Source of the DNA: JBCCCJ01 sp039029315
Lineage (GTDB): Bacteria > Bacteroidota > Bacteroidia > J057
DNA length: 63,946 bases
Assembly: GCA_039029315.1 (NCBI GenBank)
Contig: JBCCGK010000073.1
Coordinates: forward strand, 1 to 63,946
Direction: 5' to 3'
Shown here: positions 8,084-17,559 of the stretch, one piece after another
Position numbering within the stretch: the first letter of the stretch is position 1
Layout: each line of letters starts with the position of its first letter
Position numbers and translations under genes: made by a program
The notes under the pieces: model-generated
Told to the model about the DNA's origin: nothing
Seen by the model: the letters and a program-made list of their open reading frames with translations, nothing else
The model's database searches: none

Positions 8084-10309
8084 ATGCCTTTGCTTCGAAT
8101 TCTCTGTATCCTCTTGCTGTGTTTGTCTATTCATGCTGTGATTGGGCAAGACGAACCATTGCAGCAGGCCTTTGACGAACTCAAGCAAGCCAAACAAATT
8201 CGGGATCGATCCAAAATGGCTTCAGCCCACTTGCGGTTGGGACTGGTATATGAGGGGAGGTTTGACAACTTGCTTGCCTACGAACACTTGCACCAAAGTC
8301 TGGCGTTCACGGACTCGGCGACTGTTCCGATCAGGAAATGGACTTTTCTGCGACAGGCTTTGGGAGATGTCGCCTTTCGATTGGGAAAATATCCGGAAGC
8401 CATGTCGCATTATCAATCCGTTCATTCTTTGTACAGGGAGTATGGCGATTGCAAGAGCCTCGCGAGCAACTTGCAACGAATAGGGAGCGTGTATAACAAT
8501 CAAGGCCAATATGATCAAGCAATTGTCTACTATGAGCAAGCTGTCGAATCACATCAACTCGCGATTGAGGATCCTGATATTGTGACAGATTCAAAGGGGT
8601 TTCCGGTCCTCCTGATGGGAATCGGAATCGCACACACCAAGCAATCCAATTATGAGGAGGCGATCCGATACTTCGAGCAGGTGGAGCAACTATACAGTGA
8701 ATTTCCCTCTCCAGAGGATGTCAAAAATCTGCAATATGTTTACATCAATCTGGGAGGAACCTATACCAGTATGCTCAATTTTCCCAAAGCCATCGAATAC
8801 TTGCAACGTGCAACAGACATCTCGGAGGAGTATGGCCCGAAGAGACTTGTTTCGGCCTCCTACAACAGTATTGGCAGGGTCTACTTGAATCAGAATGCCC
8901 CGGAAAGGTCTATCCCCTACTTTGAAAAAGGAAGAGAGATCGCAGAGGAACTGCAGGACATAGATCAGCTCGCACGGCTGAATTTCAATCTTGGGAATGC
9001 CTACGATGAGTTGGAAGATACGGTCAAGGCCATGATAGAATTTCAGTCTGGATTGAAAAGGTGGCAAGCGGGGCAGAACCTCTCCGGTGTGGCAGCCTGT
9101 CATCTGCATATTGCCCGAATCCAACTTCCTCAAGGGCAGTATGATCTGGCACAGGCGCATTTGTTTACTGCCCGCGAACTCAATCACAGGGTCGGAGATG
9201 TACGGGCCAGTGCCCAGACGTTGATTACCCTGGGCCAGATGGCTAACAAGACCAGGCGATATCAAGCAGCAAAGAAATATTGTCTGGAAGCCTACGCTAT
9301 GGTCAAGGAGGATGAATACTATCAGGAGATTGAAGGAAGTTGTGAATGCCTGATTGTGGCCTATGAGGCATTGGGGGAATATCGGAAAATGGCCCAGTAT
9401 CAAACCACCTATATCACAGCGAAAGATTCTCTGTTTAACAAAGAAAAAATAGAAGAATTTACGCGTCTGGAGATGCAATACGATTTTGACAAGGAAAAAG
9501 AAATCCTTGCTTTGGAGCAGGCACAGGTAGAGAATCGACTCCAGGCAGACCTTACGCAACAGCAACTCCTCCGCAATTATCTAATTGGGGGCTTATTGGT
9601 AGGGGGCTTGGTCATTCTGCTACTATGGCGTGCCTATCGTCTCAATCAGCAAAAGAACCAAACCCTCGCACAGCAAAAACAACTCATCCAGACCTCACTG
9701 GAAGAAAAAGAAACCCTGCTTCGGGAGATTCATCATCGGGTCAAAAACAATCTGCAGGTGGTTTCCTCCCTTCTGAGCATTCAATCCCGAACCATAGATG
9801 ATCCCATTGCACTGGATGCCATAGAGGAAGGACGCAATCGTGTCAAGGCGATGGCCTTGATTCACCAAAACCTGTACCAGGAAGACAACCTCATCGGGGT
9901 GGATCTGCAGGCCTATATTCAGAAACTGACCGACAGTCTTCTCAGCTCATATAAGGTCGATGCCCAGCAGATAGACATCGTTCGGGCCATTGATCCGATC
10001 TCAATGGATGTAGACACCATCATTCCACTTGGGCTGATTTTGAACGAGCTGATCTCGAATGCACTTAAGTATGCCTTCCCTATGCAGAAAGAGGGCGAAA
10101 TCGAAGTGAAAATCGAACAAAAGGAGACGGGCATAGAGGTGGTGGTACAAGACAATGGGGTAGGGCTTCCAAAGAATTTTCAAATGGAACAATCCCAGTC
10201 TATGGGGTTTAAGCTGGTTCAGTCTTTTGTCAAAAAAATGCATGCTCAATTCCGCGTCGACTCAGACATGGGAACGCGAATCCACATTGTATTGCCAGAG
10301 GTGGGGTGA
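8084..10309 (+). CDS. TPR-domain sensor histidine kinase (HisKA_2 type)
   Basis: 741 residues. Order: signal peptide (residues 1-21, ending HAVIGQ); about nine tetratricopeptide repeats (40-460; for example YDQAIVYYEQA, NYEEAIRYFEQVE, FPKAIEYLQRA); a coiled coil; one membrane span (about 497-517, YLIGGLLVGGLVILLLW); a HisKA_2 phospho-acceptor motif REIHHRVKNNLQVVSSLLSIQS with the likely phospho-His near residue 550; and a HATPase domain with N-box LNELISNALKYAF (about 650-662) and G-box DNGVGLP (about 690). The TPRs would be periplasmic. This layout is common in Bacteroidota. No response regulator is adjacent, so it is an orphan kinase. Confidence 0.92.
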   Translation: MPLLRILCILLLCLSIHAVIGQDEPLQQAFDELKQAKQIRDRSKMASAHLRLGLVYEGRFDNLLAYEHLHQSLAFTDSATVPIRKWTFLRQALGDVAFRLGKYPEAMSHYQSVHSLYREYGDCKSLASNLQRIGSVYNNQGQYDQAIVYYEQAVESHQLAIEDPDIVTDSKGFPVLLMGIGIAHTKQSNYEEAIRYFEQVEQLYSEFPSPEDVKNLQYVYINLGGTYTSMLNFPKAIEYLQRATDISEEYGPKRLVSASYNSIGRVYLNQNAPERSIPYFEKGREIAEELQDIDQLARLNFNLGNAYDELEDTVKAMIEFQSGLKRWQAGQNLSGVAACHLHIARIQLPQGQYDLAQAHLFTARELNHRVGDVRASAQTLITLGQMANKTRRYQAAKKYCLEAYAMVKEDEYYQEIEGSCECLIVAYEALGEYRKMAQYQTTYITAKDSLFNKEKIEEFTRLEMQYDFDKEKEILALEQAQVENRLQADLTQQQLLRNYLIGGLLVGGLVILLLWRAYRLNQQKNQTLAQQKQLIQTSLEEKETLLREIHHRVKNNLQVVSSLLSIQSRTIDDPIALDAIEEGRNRVKAMALIHQNLYQEDNLIGVDLQAYIQKLTDSLLSSYKVDAQQIDIVRAIDPISMDVDTIIPLGLILNELISNALKYAFPMQKEGEIEVKIEQKETGIEVVVQDNGVGLPKNFQMEQSQSMGFKLVQSFVKKMHAQFRVDSDMGTRIHIVLPEVG

Positions 10310-10538
10310 TGTGTGGGAAATCGGGGAAGAAATAGAGAGAAAGGTCGATCAGCGTTTGGCATAGATTTGATTTTTGTCGATATTTATTCCTCTCAGCAAT
10401 CTCATGAATACACAAGATCCCTTCTTTCATATGATCCTTCCTTCCAATATCTTCATTTCCATGAGGGATGAGAGTGCTGTTTGCAAAAAGAGAAACAACA
10501 AAATGATGTTCGTCTTATATTCCGTCATCAGTTAGCCA

Positions 10539-11075
10539 ATGAATCCTATGTTCAAAGCAACATTAATAGAGAATGATCGATACTACAGCTTGAAAAGCAA
10601 GCAGTTGTTACTCTCGCTTTTTCCCCTGATCCCCATGAGCTTACTTGTCAGTATTTATGAACTTCCAATTTGGCTGACTGCGCTGATTGGGGGTCTCTAT
10701 CTCTTGATCATCTTTGGCATGTTTCGGAACTACAAACAGATTCGTACCATATTGGATCATAAGCACATCGAAATGGATGCAGAGGAAATTCGAATAAGGT
10801 CTAAAAACGGCACCCAATCTGAGGTCATTCCTCTGGACGATATCGATCAACTGATCCTGAAGGATTCTTATGCCATGCCGCAAGAAAGCTTGAAGGACAT
10901 AGGACAAGAATTGATTGGCAGGATGAAGCGAAATTATTTGATCCTTCAGCAGAGAGAGCAACATCGAACCTTCAATTTTGACATTGATTCTCATTATATG
11001 TTGGCTCAACTCCATAAGATCATTGAAGACTGGGAAGTAAGAGGGTACAAGATCATAAGAAATCATCAGACGTAA
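10539..11075 (+). CDS. two-span membrane protein, unknown
   Basis: 178 residues with two adjacent hydrophobic segments (about 22-42 and 44-64) and a cytosolic-looking C-terminal part (EEIRIRSKNGTQSEVIPLDDIDQLILKD). The plan (paired spans plus a beta-rich tail with PLDDI) recalls the tandem paralogues at 303 and 1029, but sequence similarity is low. Function unknown. The 229 bp upstream contain no recognisable gene. Confidence 0.7.
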   Translation: MNPMFKATLIENDRYYSLKSKQLLLSLFPLIPMSLLVSIYELPIWLTALIGGLYLLIIFGMFRNYKQIRTILDHKHIEMDAEEIRIRSKNGTQSEVIPLDDIDQLILKDSYAMPQESLKDIGQELIGRMKRNYLILQQREQHRTFNFDIDSHYMLAQLHKIIEDWEVRGYKIIRNHQT

Positions 11076-11273
11076 GGGGCCATGTTTGTGCAAGTTCGAA
11101 GGCATTTGGAGGAGTTGAAATGGATTGATTGTTGGCTGCTCACTCACTCTCTGGCGATATCATGAGTGAGACAAGGAGTTTCCCGATTTTTCCAAATTCT
11201 TTTCTACCCCCTTCATTGAAAGAAAGAGAAAAGAGGCAAAGATTTCACCTTCCACAAATTGGCTATTCGCCGA

Positions 11274-11708
11274 TTATTTGCAGTTGATTGTTTTGGGAGA
11301 GGGGGGCAAGCCCGCTTGCTGGGGTGTGGAGACATTGGTTCCATTCGTATGAAGAAATAACTCTCGCATGGGATTCATCAATCCATTTTTGTCTTTGTCA
11401 ATCCAAATCCAGGTGCAGGTCTTGCAGGTGCGCGGATTGATTTGCAGGGATACACATTCCTGCTTGTATCTTAACGGAATGGGACCCAATACCTGGTAGG
11501 AAAATCCAGCAGGAAATATGTTCGTTTGTTTCAAGATATCCGCCTTTTTTGTGAGCACAGATCGATCCAGCACATTAAACTCTCTGCACCAAACCACCAC
11601 ACCATCCAGCGGTTGGTGTAAGTCTTTGAAACTGATGGACTTTTGGGCCAGGCTCGCACAGATGCCAGCCAAGAAGAAACAAAAAAGAAGAACATATTTG
11701 TGGTTCAT
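11274..11708 (-). CDS. secreted protein, unknown
   Basis: 144 residues with a signal peptide (MNHKYVLLFCFFLAGICASLAQ, cleavage after AQ). The mature part has a pair of cysteines in RTCKTCTWIWIDKD, a possible disulfide or metal site, and a short acidic loop DKDKNG. No family recognised. It is flanked by gene-free stretches of about 200 bp on both sides. Confidence 0.65.
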   Translation of the reverse strand: MNHKYVLLFCFFLAGICASLAQKSISFKDLHQPLDGVVVWCREFNVLDRSVLTKKADILKQTNIFPAGFSYQVLGPIPLRYKQECVSLQINPRTCKTCTWIWIDKDKNGLMNPMRELFLHTNGTNVSTPQQAGLPPSPKTINCK

Positions 11709-11923
11709 TGTCGAAGGATTATTGAGATTGGAACTTGTCCCAAGTTGTGTTCATGAAAGCCAATTTGCCTCCCCTAAATCAGTGATATTATGAATATCCC
11801 TCGAATAAAAAGCCTTATAAACCAATTCGAGTTTGACTCAGAAAGAGAAATTCTACTGGACCCTGTTTTGCAATGGACGAACATATTCAAGAGCTTGAAT
11901 CATACGAACAACAACCCTAGATC

Positions 11924-12802
11924 ATGAGTTTTCGCACATTCGAAAAAATCTTCTACCTCTCCATCCTTGTATGCTGGGTTTCGCTGACCAGCGGGATATT
12001 CTGGAGAGCTGTGGGGACAGTCGATATCTCATACATTCGCGATTATAGCACCATCACTGTCGGAAGCTTGTTGAACAGCAATCCCCCCATTGAGGTTGAT
12101 TGGGGAGGATATGATATATATACGGAAGAAGGAATTGGGGAAAAGATTCTGGTGGAAATCACAGCCTTCAACCAATGGGACGGGATGTTGTTTCTCCCTT
12201 TTTATCAGGCATATCAACCTAAGGTAAAAGGAACTGTCAAAAAAGCGTCTGGGAAATTCCTGGGACAGATATCGCTATCGGATAAATTTGAATTCTATGG
12301 TCTTTATGGGCGGGCGGGGATTCTACACATGGTCAGGGAATCCTATTCGAAACAGATTGTGAACTATCTCAGACATTGTCAGGGAGAAAACTGGCTGACC
12401 GAAGATCATGAAGTTGTCTGCCACAATCAACTATCTTTCACACCATTCCTTCAATTGGATAGTGCAAACCAGCTAAAAGGGTCTCCCATGAAGACCTACT
12501 ATTGCTTGAAACCCAAACATCAATGGACGGACACGATATATTTTTCCACTAATCATATGAAAATGCCCCACCTGGTGAGTTATGAGACGGTCGAGTTCGA
12601 TCGGAAACGTGGCCATATGGTTCAGAGACGCTATTACGGAGACCATCAATTATTTCTCCTGGCTCATTATGATATTTGGAATCGGGAAGGTACTGGAAAA
12701 ATCTTTACGGAGATAAAAACATTTGGAGAAGGAGGGGGCTTTCGTAGCTTTGGGGTTCCGAGATCGGTGGAGATCTTTGAATGGAAACGATTGTCCGAAT
12801 AA
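11924..12802 (+). CDS. hypothetical protein with N-terminal membrane segment
   Basis: 292 residues. Residues about 10-28 are hydrophobic (IFYLSILVCWVSLTSGIFW), a signal anchor or signal peptide. The rest is soluble and rich in aromatic residues, with no motif I can name. Codon use matches its neighbours. Function unknown. Confidence 0.7.
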   Translation: MSFRTFEKIFYLSILVCWVSLTSGIFWRAVGTVDISYIRDYSTITVGSLLNSNPPIEVDWGGYDIYTEEGIGEKILVEITAFNQWDGMLFLPFYQAYQPKVKGTVKKASGKFLGQISLSDKFEFYGLYGRAGILHMVRESYSKQIVNYLRHCQGENWLTEDHEVVCHNQLSFTPFLQLDSANQLKGSPMKTYYCLKPKHQWTDTIYFSTNHMKMPHLVSYETVEFDRKRGHMVQRRYYGDHQLFLLAHYDIWNREGTGKIFTEIKTFGEGGGFRSFGVPRSVEIFEWKRLSE

Positions 12803-12944
12803 CGAACCATCTTCTATCCAGGAAATAATCTATCCAATATTCTGCATGAGGGAAATGTCCCGTTTTTGCGGTGTTGTTCATGCTGGCTATCTGGCGGCAA
12901 TGATCTTATTTCCAAAATTCAACAGAAGCTAATTAACAACAGAT

Positions 12945-13316
12945 ATGTCAGAACAAACAGTCCCTCTTATGATCCTGATTGCTGGTCCTTATCGTTCCGG
13001 GACCAATGATGACCCTCACTTGATTCAAAAGAATGTCGATGCCATGCATGAAATGGCCTGGCATGTGTATCAACAGGGCCATCTGCCAGTTTTGGGAGAA
13101 TGGTTTGCTTTGCCATTAATCGAAACAGCAGGCTCCCAAGCAATGGGAGATGCCATTTGGGATGAATTATTTCACCCGGTTGCCATCCGCTTGATCAGCA
13201 AGTGTGATGTGATTTTCAGAATTGGTGGTCCATCAGGCGGGGCAGACGAAATGGTCAGAATCGGGCAGGAGAAAGGAAAACGAATCATCTATCAGATGGA
13301 GGAGTTGGGTGGTTGA
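12945..13316 (+). CDS. DUF4406-like / nucleoside 2-deoxyribosyltransferase-like protein
   Basis: 123 residues. The pattern ILIAGPYRSGTNDDP, then NVDAMHEMAWHVYQQGHLPVLGEWFALPL, then GDAIWDELFHPVAIRLISKCDVIFRIGGPSGGADEMV resembles the DUF4406 group, related to nucleoside 2-deoxyribosyltransferase-type Rossmann folds. Members are often mislabelled as NUDIX hydrolases, but the NUDIX box is absent here. Catalytic function is unproven. Size is normal for the group. Confidence 0.7.
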   Translation: MSEQTVPLMILIAGPYRSGTNDDPHLIQKNVDAMHEMAWHVYQQGHLPVLGEWFALPLIETAGSQAMGDAIWDELFHPVAIRLISKCDVIFRIGGPSGGADEMVRIGQEKGKRIIYQMEELGG

Positions 13317-13423
13317 TTGTCAGTGCTTTGGCTAGTATTTTCCTTCTGAGTTTTCTAATGAATATTGAGGGAAGAAGATTGTTTATTCACCTCTCCTGCT
13401 TTTATTCTCTCAATGCACCACGC

Positions 13424-13960
13424 ATGAAACCACTTGTCCCATTCATCTTTCTCTTTGTTCTTCCAACTATGGGGCTGTCTCAGGACCCCGTTTGCGAAAT
13501 GATCGTAACGATAAACAATGTATCGGATCACAGCTATACCTATCACGTCATCACTCAGCTTGATTTTGGGAAGCAGAGTCTGGAATCTGTTGCGGAGGAT
13601 CTGAAAAGGGGAGCAGGCGTTGCTGGTCAGCACCGAGAAAGTTCCCTGCTTCGGTCAAAGACGGGGGACGAGCTTATCATCAGCTATGATTCTGATCATT
13701 GTTATCCCAATTATGGCAATGAAGATCAACTGAGGATCATTTTGGTGAGGCAAAACAAACAAACCAAAGAGATCGAGATGATGTATGGGAGTGCTCCATT
13801 AATTATCGGCAGGACCGAAATTCTGATCCCTGAATTTATTCCAGGTGAAAGGCCCTGTGAGGTATTTATGTACGTCCAAAGAAATCATGACGAGGCCAAT
13901 ACGGATTATCAATACAAAGGATATCACTCATTGCATGCAACAAAGGTCTTTTTCAAATAG
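13424..13960 (+). CDS. secreted protein, unknown
   Basis: 178 residues from ATG 13424, chosen because it gives a signal peptide (MKPLVPFIFLFVLPTMGLSQ). The frame is open back to 13313, but the upstream extension overlaps the previous gene and lacks signal character. The mature part has three or four cysteines and is beta-rich. No family recognised. Confidence 0.7.
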   Translation: MKPLVPFIFLFVLPTMGLSQDPVCEMIVTINNVSDHSYTYHVITQLDFGKQSLESVAEDLKRGAGVAGQHRESSLLRSKTGDELIISYDSDHCYPNYGNEDQLRIILVRQNKQTKEIEMMYGSAPLIIGRTEILIPEFIPGERPCEVFMYVQRNHDEANTDYQYKGYHSLHATKVFFK

Positions 13961-14035
13961 ACAAACTTGTTTCGAAAGTCATTCGTTTTTCCACATAGTG
14001 ATTCTGTTGTTGTGTGTTCTGGCATTGCCTGTCTC

Positions 14036-14578
14036 TCAATCACTGACCTTTGTCAAGTCCATGTCCAGAATTTTGCGCCAATTCTCACCATCATGGCTAT
14101 ACTCTCCCCATTCTTTCCACTTTCCTTCTTCTCGAAAGTCAGCTGTATAGCGCATTTTGCCTCCATTTGGGATGTCCATTCCCCATTGAAACATCTTCTC
14201 TTCCAGTAGGCGTATTTCCGACTCAATCATGCCTCTCCCTTGCGAATAGGCTTGCATGATGAAGGCTTGTCTGTGGGCTTCATAGCGAATCACCCCAAAA
14301 GCATTGTGCACAATGTTGCTGCGTTGAGATGCACTATCATAGACTGTTCCCTTTCCCTCGACCAGGATGAGTTCACATTCCCACTTACATCGGGCATGTT
14401 CAGTCGTGGTGGCATAGGATTTTCCCTGCGGTCCCATGGTCCAACTTTGTCCCTCCCATTTGCCCAGCATAAAAGACATTGGCTCCATAGGCGCTGTGGA
14501 TCCTTTGAGATGGGGCGTTTGTGCAATGCCTGCATGATATGTCAGCAGGATGCTCGTAAATAAAAGACATCTGATCAT
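14036..14578 (-). CDS. DUF1579-like secreted protein
   Basis: 180 residues with a signal peptide (MIRCLLFTSILLTYHAGIAQ). The mature part (MSFMLGKWEGQSWTM, then IVHNAFGVIRYEAHRQAFIMQAYSQG, then DFREEGKWKEWGEYSHDGENWRKI) has the lipocalin-like beta pattern of DUF1579-type proteins. Ligand and role are unknown. It converges with the upstream secreted protein gene. Confidence 0.65.
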   Translation of the reverse strand: MIRCLLFTSILLTYHAGIAQTPHLKGSTAPMEPMSFMLGKWEGQSWTMGPQGKSYATTTEHARCKWECELILVEGKGTVYDSASQRSNIVHNAFGVIRYEAHRQAFIMQAYSQGRGMIESEIRLLEEKMFQWGMDIPNGGKMRYTADFREEGKWKEWGEYSHDGENWRKILDMDLTKVSD

Positions 14579-14867
14579 AGAATTGTAACTGATTGATTGG
14601 CCACAAACCTAGACAAGAACAGATAGGCAAAATTGGAAAAAACCGTCGTTCTGCCCAGCAAGCAATGAGGATTCCTGGATACAGGGAGGCAAGGAGGCTC
14701 AATACAATAAGTAAGTAGAAGGACAATATTAGGGTTGATTTTGGGTATAATGGAAATAGGGGATATAATGGCTTGATTGGTAAGATTTCTCTCTTTCTAC
14801 ACAGTCATGTCCCCTATGTCCCTCATAAATACATGTGTCCCCTTACTTATTCCACAAGATCTGTCTG

Positions 14868-15656
14868 TTACTGTCGATGTGCCAACCCAATGTGCTGGAT
14901 ATTGCGAATATACCGCTTGAAATCCGGGAGAGAAATGCTTGATATGTTGCTGAAATCCCGGATGAAATGTGCTTGATCAAAATATCCCATATCAAATACA
15001 GCATCTTGATAATCTGTCTTGTGATATTCCAGATCTATGACACTGGCCCGGATTCGCATGGCGATGGCAAATTCTTTCATACTTAGACCGATCTCGCGTT
15101 TGAAGATTTTTTGGAGTTGTCGCTCGCTTTTAGGGAGTTGGGTGATGAGGTGGGAAATGGACAGATTTCCTTTGGACGCCATGATGGCCTCGGCGGCTTG
15201 AATGACAGCAGCATCCCTGGATTCTGGCCTGAGATCGGAGGCAAGAAATTGTCGATTCAATTCAGAGATCAAGTTTGTGTCATCTTCTATATTGGCATAA
15301 ATCGCGGGCAGTTCCAGATCCCCAATTGGAGGCGCAGGTCGAATATTTTGGTCCCTGAGATCTATGCCGTTCAACCCGCAGATAGAGGTGATCAGGCCAG
15401 GACGAAACCGAATGCCGATGGTTTTGCTCCCTCTGAATACTTCTCGCTCAGAGATGTGCTTGGTCGGACCAAATAAAGAACTTCCGCGATAGCCTGCCTT
15501 CGTATGTACAAAAAAGACCAGAGAAGGACAGCCATCAGGAACAATGAAGTGCTGGAAAGAAGGTGGAGCGTCCTTCTTGCTTGGTACTTCAAACTTCCAG
15601 TAGCACAAGATGAAAGAGGAAAGTGCGGGATCACATTCGAATTCCTGATAAATCAT
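14868..15656 (-). CDS. AraC-family transcriptional regulator
   Basis: 262 residues from ATG 15656. The N-terminal half (YQEFECDPALSSFILCYWKFEVP, then FIVPDGCPSLVFF) is the DUF6597-type sensor seen in AraC regulators. The C-terminal half has two helix-turn-helix motifs (LSISHLITQLPKSERQLQKIFKREIGLSMKEF and YQDAVFDMGYFDQAHFIRDFSNISSISLPDFK). The start overlaps the stop of the upstream methyltransferase as ATGA, which indicates translational coupling; the frame extends eight codons further upstream. Confidence 0.9.
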   Translation of the reverse strand: MIYQEFECDPALSSFILCYWKFEVPSKKDAPPSFQHFIVPDGCPSLVFFVHTKAGYRGSSLFGPTKHISEREVFRGSKTIGIRFRPGLITSICGLNGIDLRDQNIRPAPPIGDLELPAIYANIEDDTNLISELNRQFLASDLRPESRDAAVIQAAEAIMASKGNLSISHLITQLPKSERQLQKIFKREIGLSMKEFAIAMRIRASVIDLEYHKTDYQDAVFDMGYFDQAHFIRDFSNISSISLPDFKRYIRNIQHIGLAHRQ

Positions 15657-16270
15657 GTTCTCTTTGGCTTGCTGATGCACCAGGTTGTCATGGCTCGTAG
15701 ATTCTGTACATTGGTGGTCTTGATCGGTTCGAACAATTCTCCGCCCAACTCAAAGGTATAATGAAGCAAGGAGGTCAAATCAACCAAATAGCGCTCTGAA
15801 CCATCAGGAAGCAGGTATCGACCATTTCCTTTTTCTTCAACCAAAGTTTCTATGCCGATTGTAGAGGCGAGACGAGCAAAGAAATATCCTCCTTCCCGAA
15901 GATGACGCCACATTGCTCGTATCATCTGATCAAAATGATCAGCATGCTGGGCAAAATGCAGCACAGCACTACAGAGAATCAGATCAAATCGTTGGTCCGA
16001 AAAATTCAGATGGGAGAGCTCAGCTTGTTGGAAATTGCTGGCAGGAAGCTCGGGAGCCAACTCCTTTGCTAAGTCACGGACCGCATCAATGGCGCGTGGA
16101 TTCTGGTCTACACCATAGACGTTTTTTCCTTGTTGGAGGAAATAGATGATATTTCTTCCCCCTCCACAACCAGCATCAAGTATGTCCTGACAGGAATGGA
16201 ATCGACCTTTGAGCAATTGGTCGAAAAGATAGATGTCGATGTTCCCGAATTGTTCTGTGAGAGGATTCAT
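15653..16270 (-). CDS. class I SAM-dependent methyltransferase
   Basis: 205 residues. Motif I is DILDAGCGGGRNIIYFLQQG (about residues 30-49), followed by an acidic loop VYGVDQN and motif IV FDLILCSAVLHFAQ. It resembles the TehB/methyltransferase-11 group; substrate unknown. It is the first gene of a two-gene unit with the AraC regulator, joined by an ATGA overlap, so the regulator probably controls a response in which this enzyme takes part. Confidence 0.85.
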   Translation of the reverse strand: MNPLTEQFGNIDIYLFDQLLKGRFHSCQDILDAGCGGGRNIIYFLQQGKNVYGVDQNPRAIDAVRDLAKELAPELPASNFQQAELSHLNFSDQRFDLILCSAVLHFAQHADHFDQMIRAMWRHLREGGYFFARLASTIGIETLVEEKGNGRYLLPDGSERYLVDLTSLLHYTFELGGELFEPIKTTNVQNLRAMTTWCISKPKRT

Positions 16271-16330
16271 ATGTGTCGAAGCTTATCGTTCGAAGAAAGG
16301 GTTTGCATAATTCCGAAATTTCTTGGAGAC

Positions 16331-17383
16331 TTACCAAACCAGTTTTGCCAGACGATTTTTTCCGGCCAACCAGGCTCCCTTTCCAGAGGGGAATATTCGG
16401 ATGGTATAGAAACTCTGCTCACTCCACAACTCCCAACTCCTTCCCCCATTTGACGAATAGGAAATGCCTGGAATCCCTATCGCAAACAACTCTTTGCCCT
16501 CCGAGCCAGGAACATACTGCACGCAGGACCGAAAAGCCGGTTCCTGCCCATCATTCAGCAATGTCCAGCTTTTGCCACCATCCGTCGTCATGGCTTTGGT
16601 CAAGGTATTTCTATCTTTCTTTTCCCAATCACCGCCTACAATGATTCCGTATTGTGCATCCCAAAAGTCAACCGAAAAAATCCCCGTCATTTTCCCGCCC
16701 TGGTTGATCGGGGTTTCATATACCTCCCAATTCTGTCCACGATCAGGGGTATGAAAGACACGGGCTTTGGCTCCTCCAGTACCTACCCAGGCATGATCCC
16801 CCAGGACGGCGACATTGGTATTGCTGGCAGCAAAGCCGGCTTCACCAGCCTCAATTGGTGGTAAAATCTTACAGGAGAGTTTCTCCCAATGGTCTCCACC
16901 ATCTGTCGTCAGCAGGATAGAGAGACATCCATCAATGGGGTCGCCCACAGCGATGCCGTCTGTATCATCCCAGAAAGTCATGGCATTGTAATAACAGGCC
17001 GGATGATCTTCCCGATAGACCAACTGCCACTGCCTGCCTTTGTCTGTGCTTTTGAACAACATAGCTGGAGACTCTGTTGCCAACAAAAAGATGGCTTCCC
17101 TGGTGCTGGCGATTGACCGAAATTCCATAGGGCGATCCTCCAGCAAAAAGCTATCCCGTACCCAATCAATTCCCCCATTGGAACTATAGCCATATTGTCC
17201 ATTGGAGCCAGCATACCAGACTTCGCCAGATGCCAATACCTCCAGGGCCCGGACACTGGAAGCTACTTCGAATGTTTGGAATGTTGGAGAAGGAAGCTGC
17301 GGTTCATGATTGCTGTCTGTTAGCTCTGTTTTGCAGGAAAATAGCCCCATCAGTATCATCCCTGCCAGTAGTTGTTTTCGCAT
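16331..17383 (-). CDS. BNR/Asp-box beta-propeller lipoprotein
   Basis: 350 residues from ATG 17383. The N-terminus MRKQLLAGMILMGLFSCKTE is a lipoprotein signal with lipobox Cys. The rest is a sialidase-like propeller: Asp-box motifs of the type S.NGG..W recur (SSNGGIDW, STDKGRQW, TTDGGDHW, TPDRGQNW, TTDGGKSW, SSNGGRSW), six in all, evenly spaced. No sialidase catalytic site was recognised, so a YCF48-like or BNR-repeat structural protein is likelier. The upstream TTG start is rejected because ATG gives the signal. Confidence 0.85.
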   Translation of the reverse strand: MRKQLLAGMILMGLFSCKTELTDSNHEPQLPSPTFQTFEVASSVRALEVLASGEVWYAGSNGQYGYSSNGGIDWVRDSFLLEDRPMEFRSIASTREAIFLLATESPAMLFKSTDKGRQWQLVYREDHPACYYNAMTFWDDTDGIAVGDPIDGCLSILLTTDGGDHWEKLSCKILPPIEAGEAGFAASNTNVAVLGDHAWVGTGGAKARVFHTPDRGQNWEVYETPINQGGKMTGIFSVDFWDAQYGIIVGGDWEKKDRNTLTKAMTTDGGKSWTLLNDGQEPAFRSCVQYVPGSEGKELFAIGIPGISYSSNGGRSWELWSEQSFYTIRIFPSGKGAWLAGKNRLAKLVW

Positions 17384-17559
17384 GTCAGTATCAAACAATT
17401 CAGATCAAATCAATACAAGCCAACAATTTAGGATAAAAATCCAAACCATTTCAAACACACGTAAATATCTCGGACGATCTGTCTCTTTTTGTGTTGAGTT
17501 TCAAATTATATTGATTATTGAAATATCCAAAATAAACATTAATCGCATATCTCCAATCA

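Noticed and set aside
8690..9565. 291-codon frame antisense to the histidine kinase
   Set aside because: Shadow of the TPR region; no independent support.
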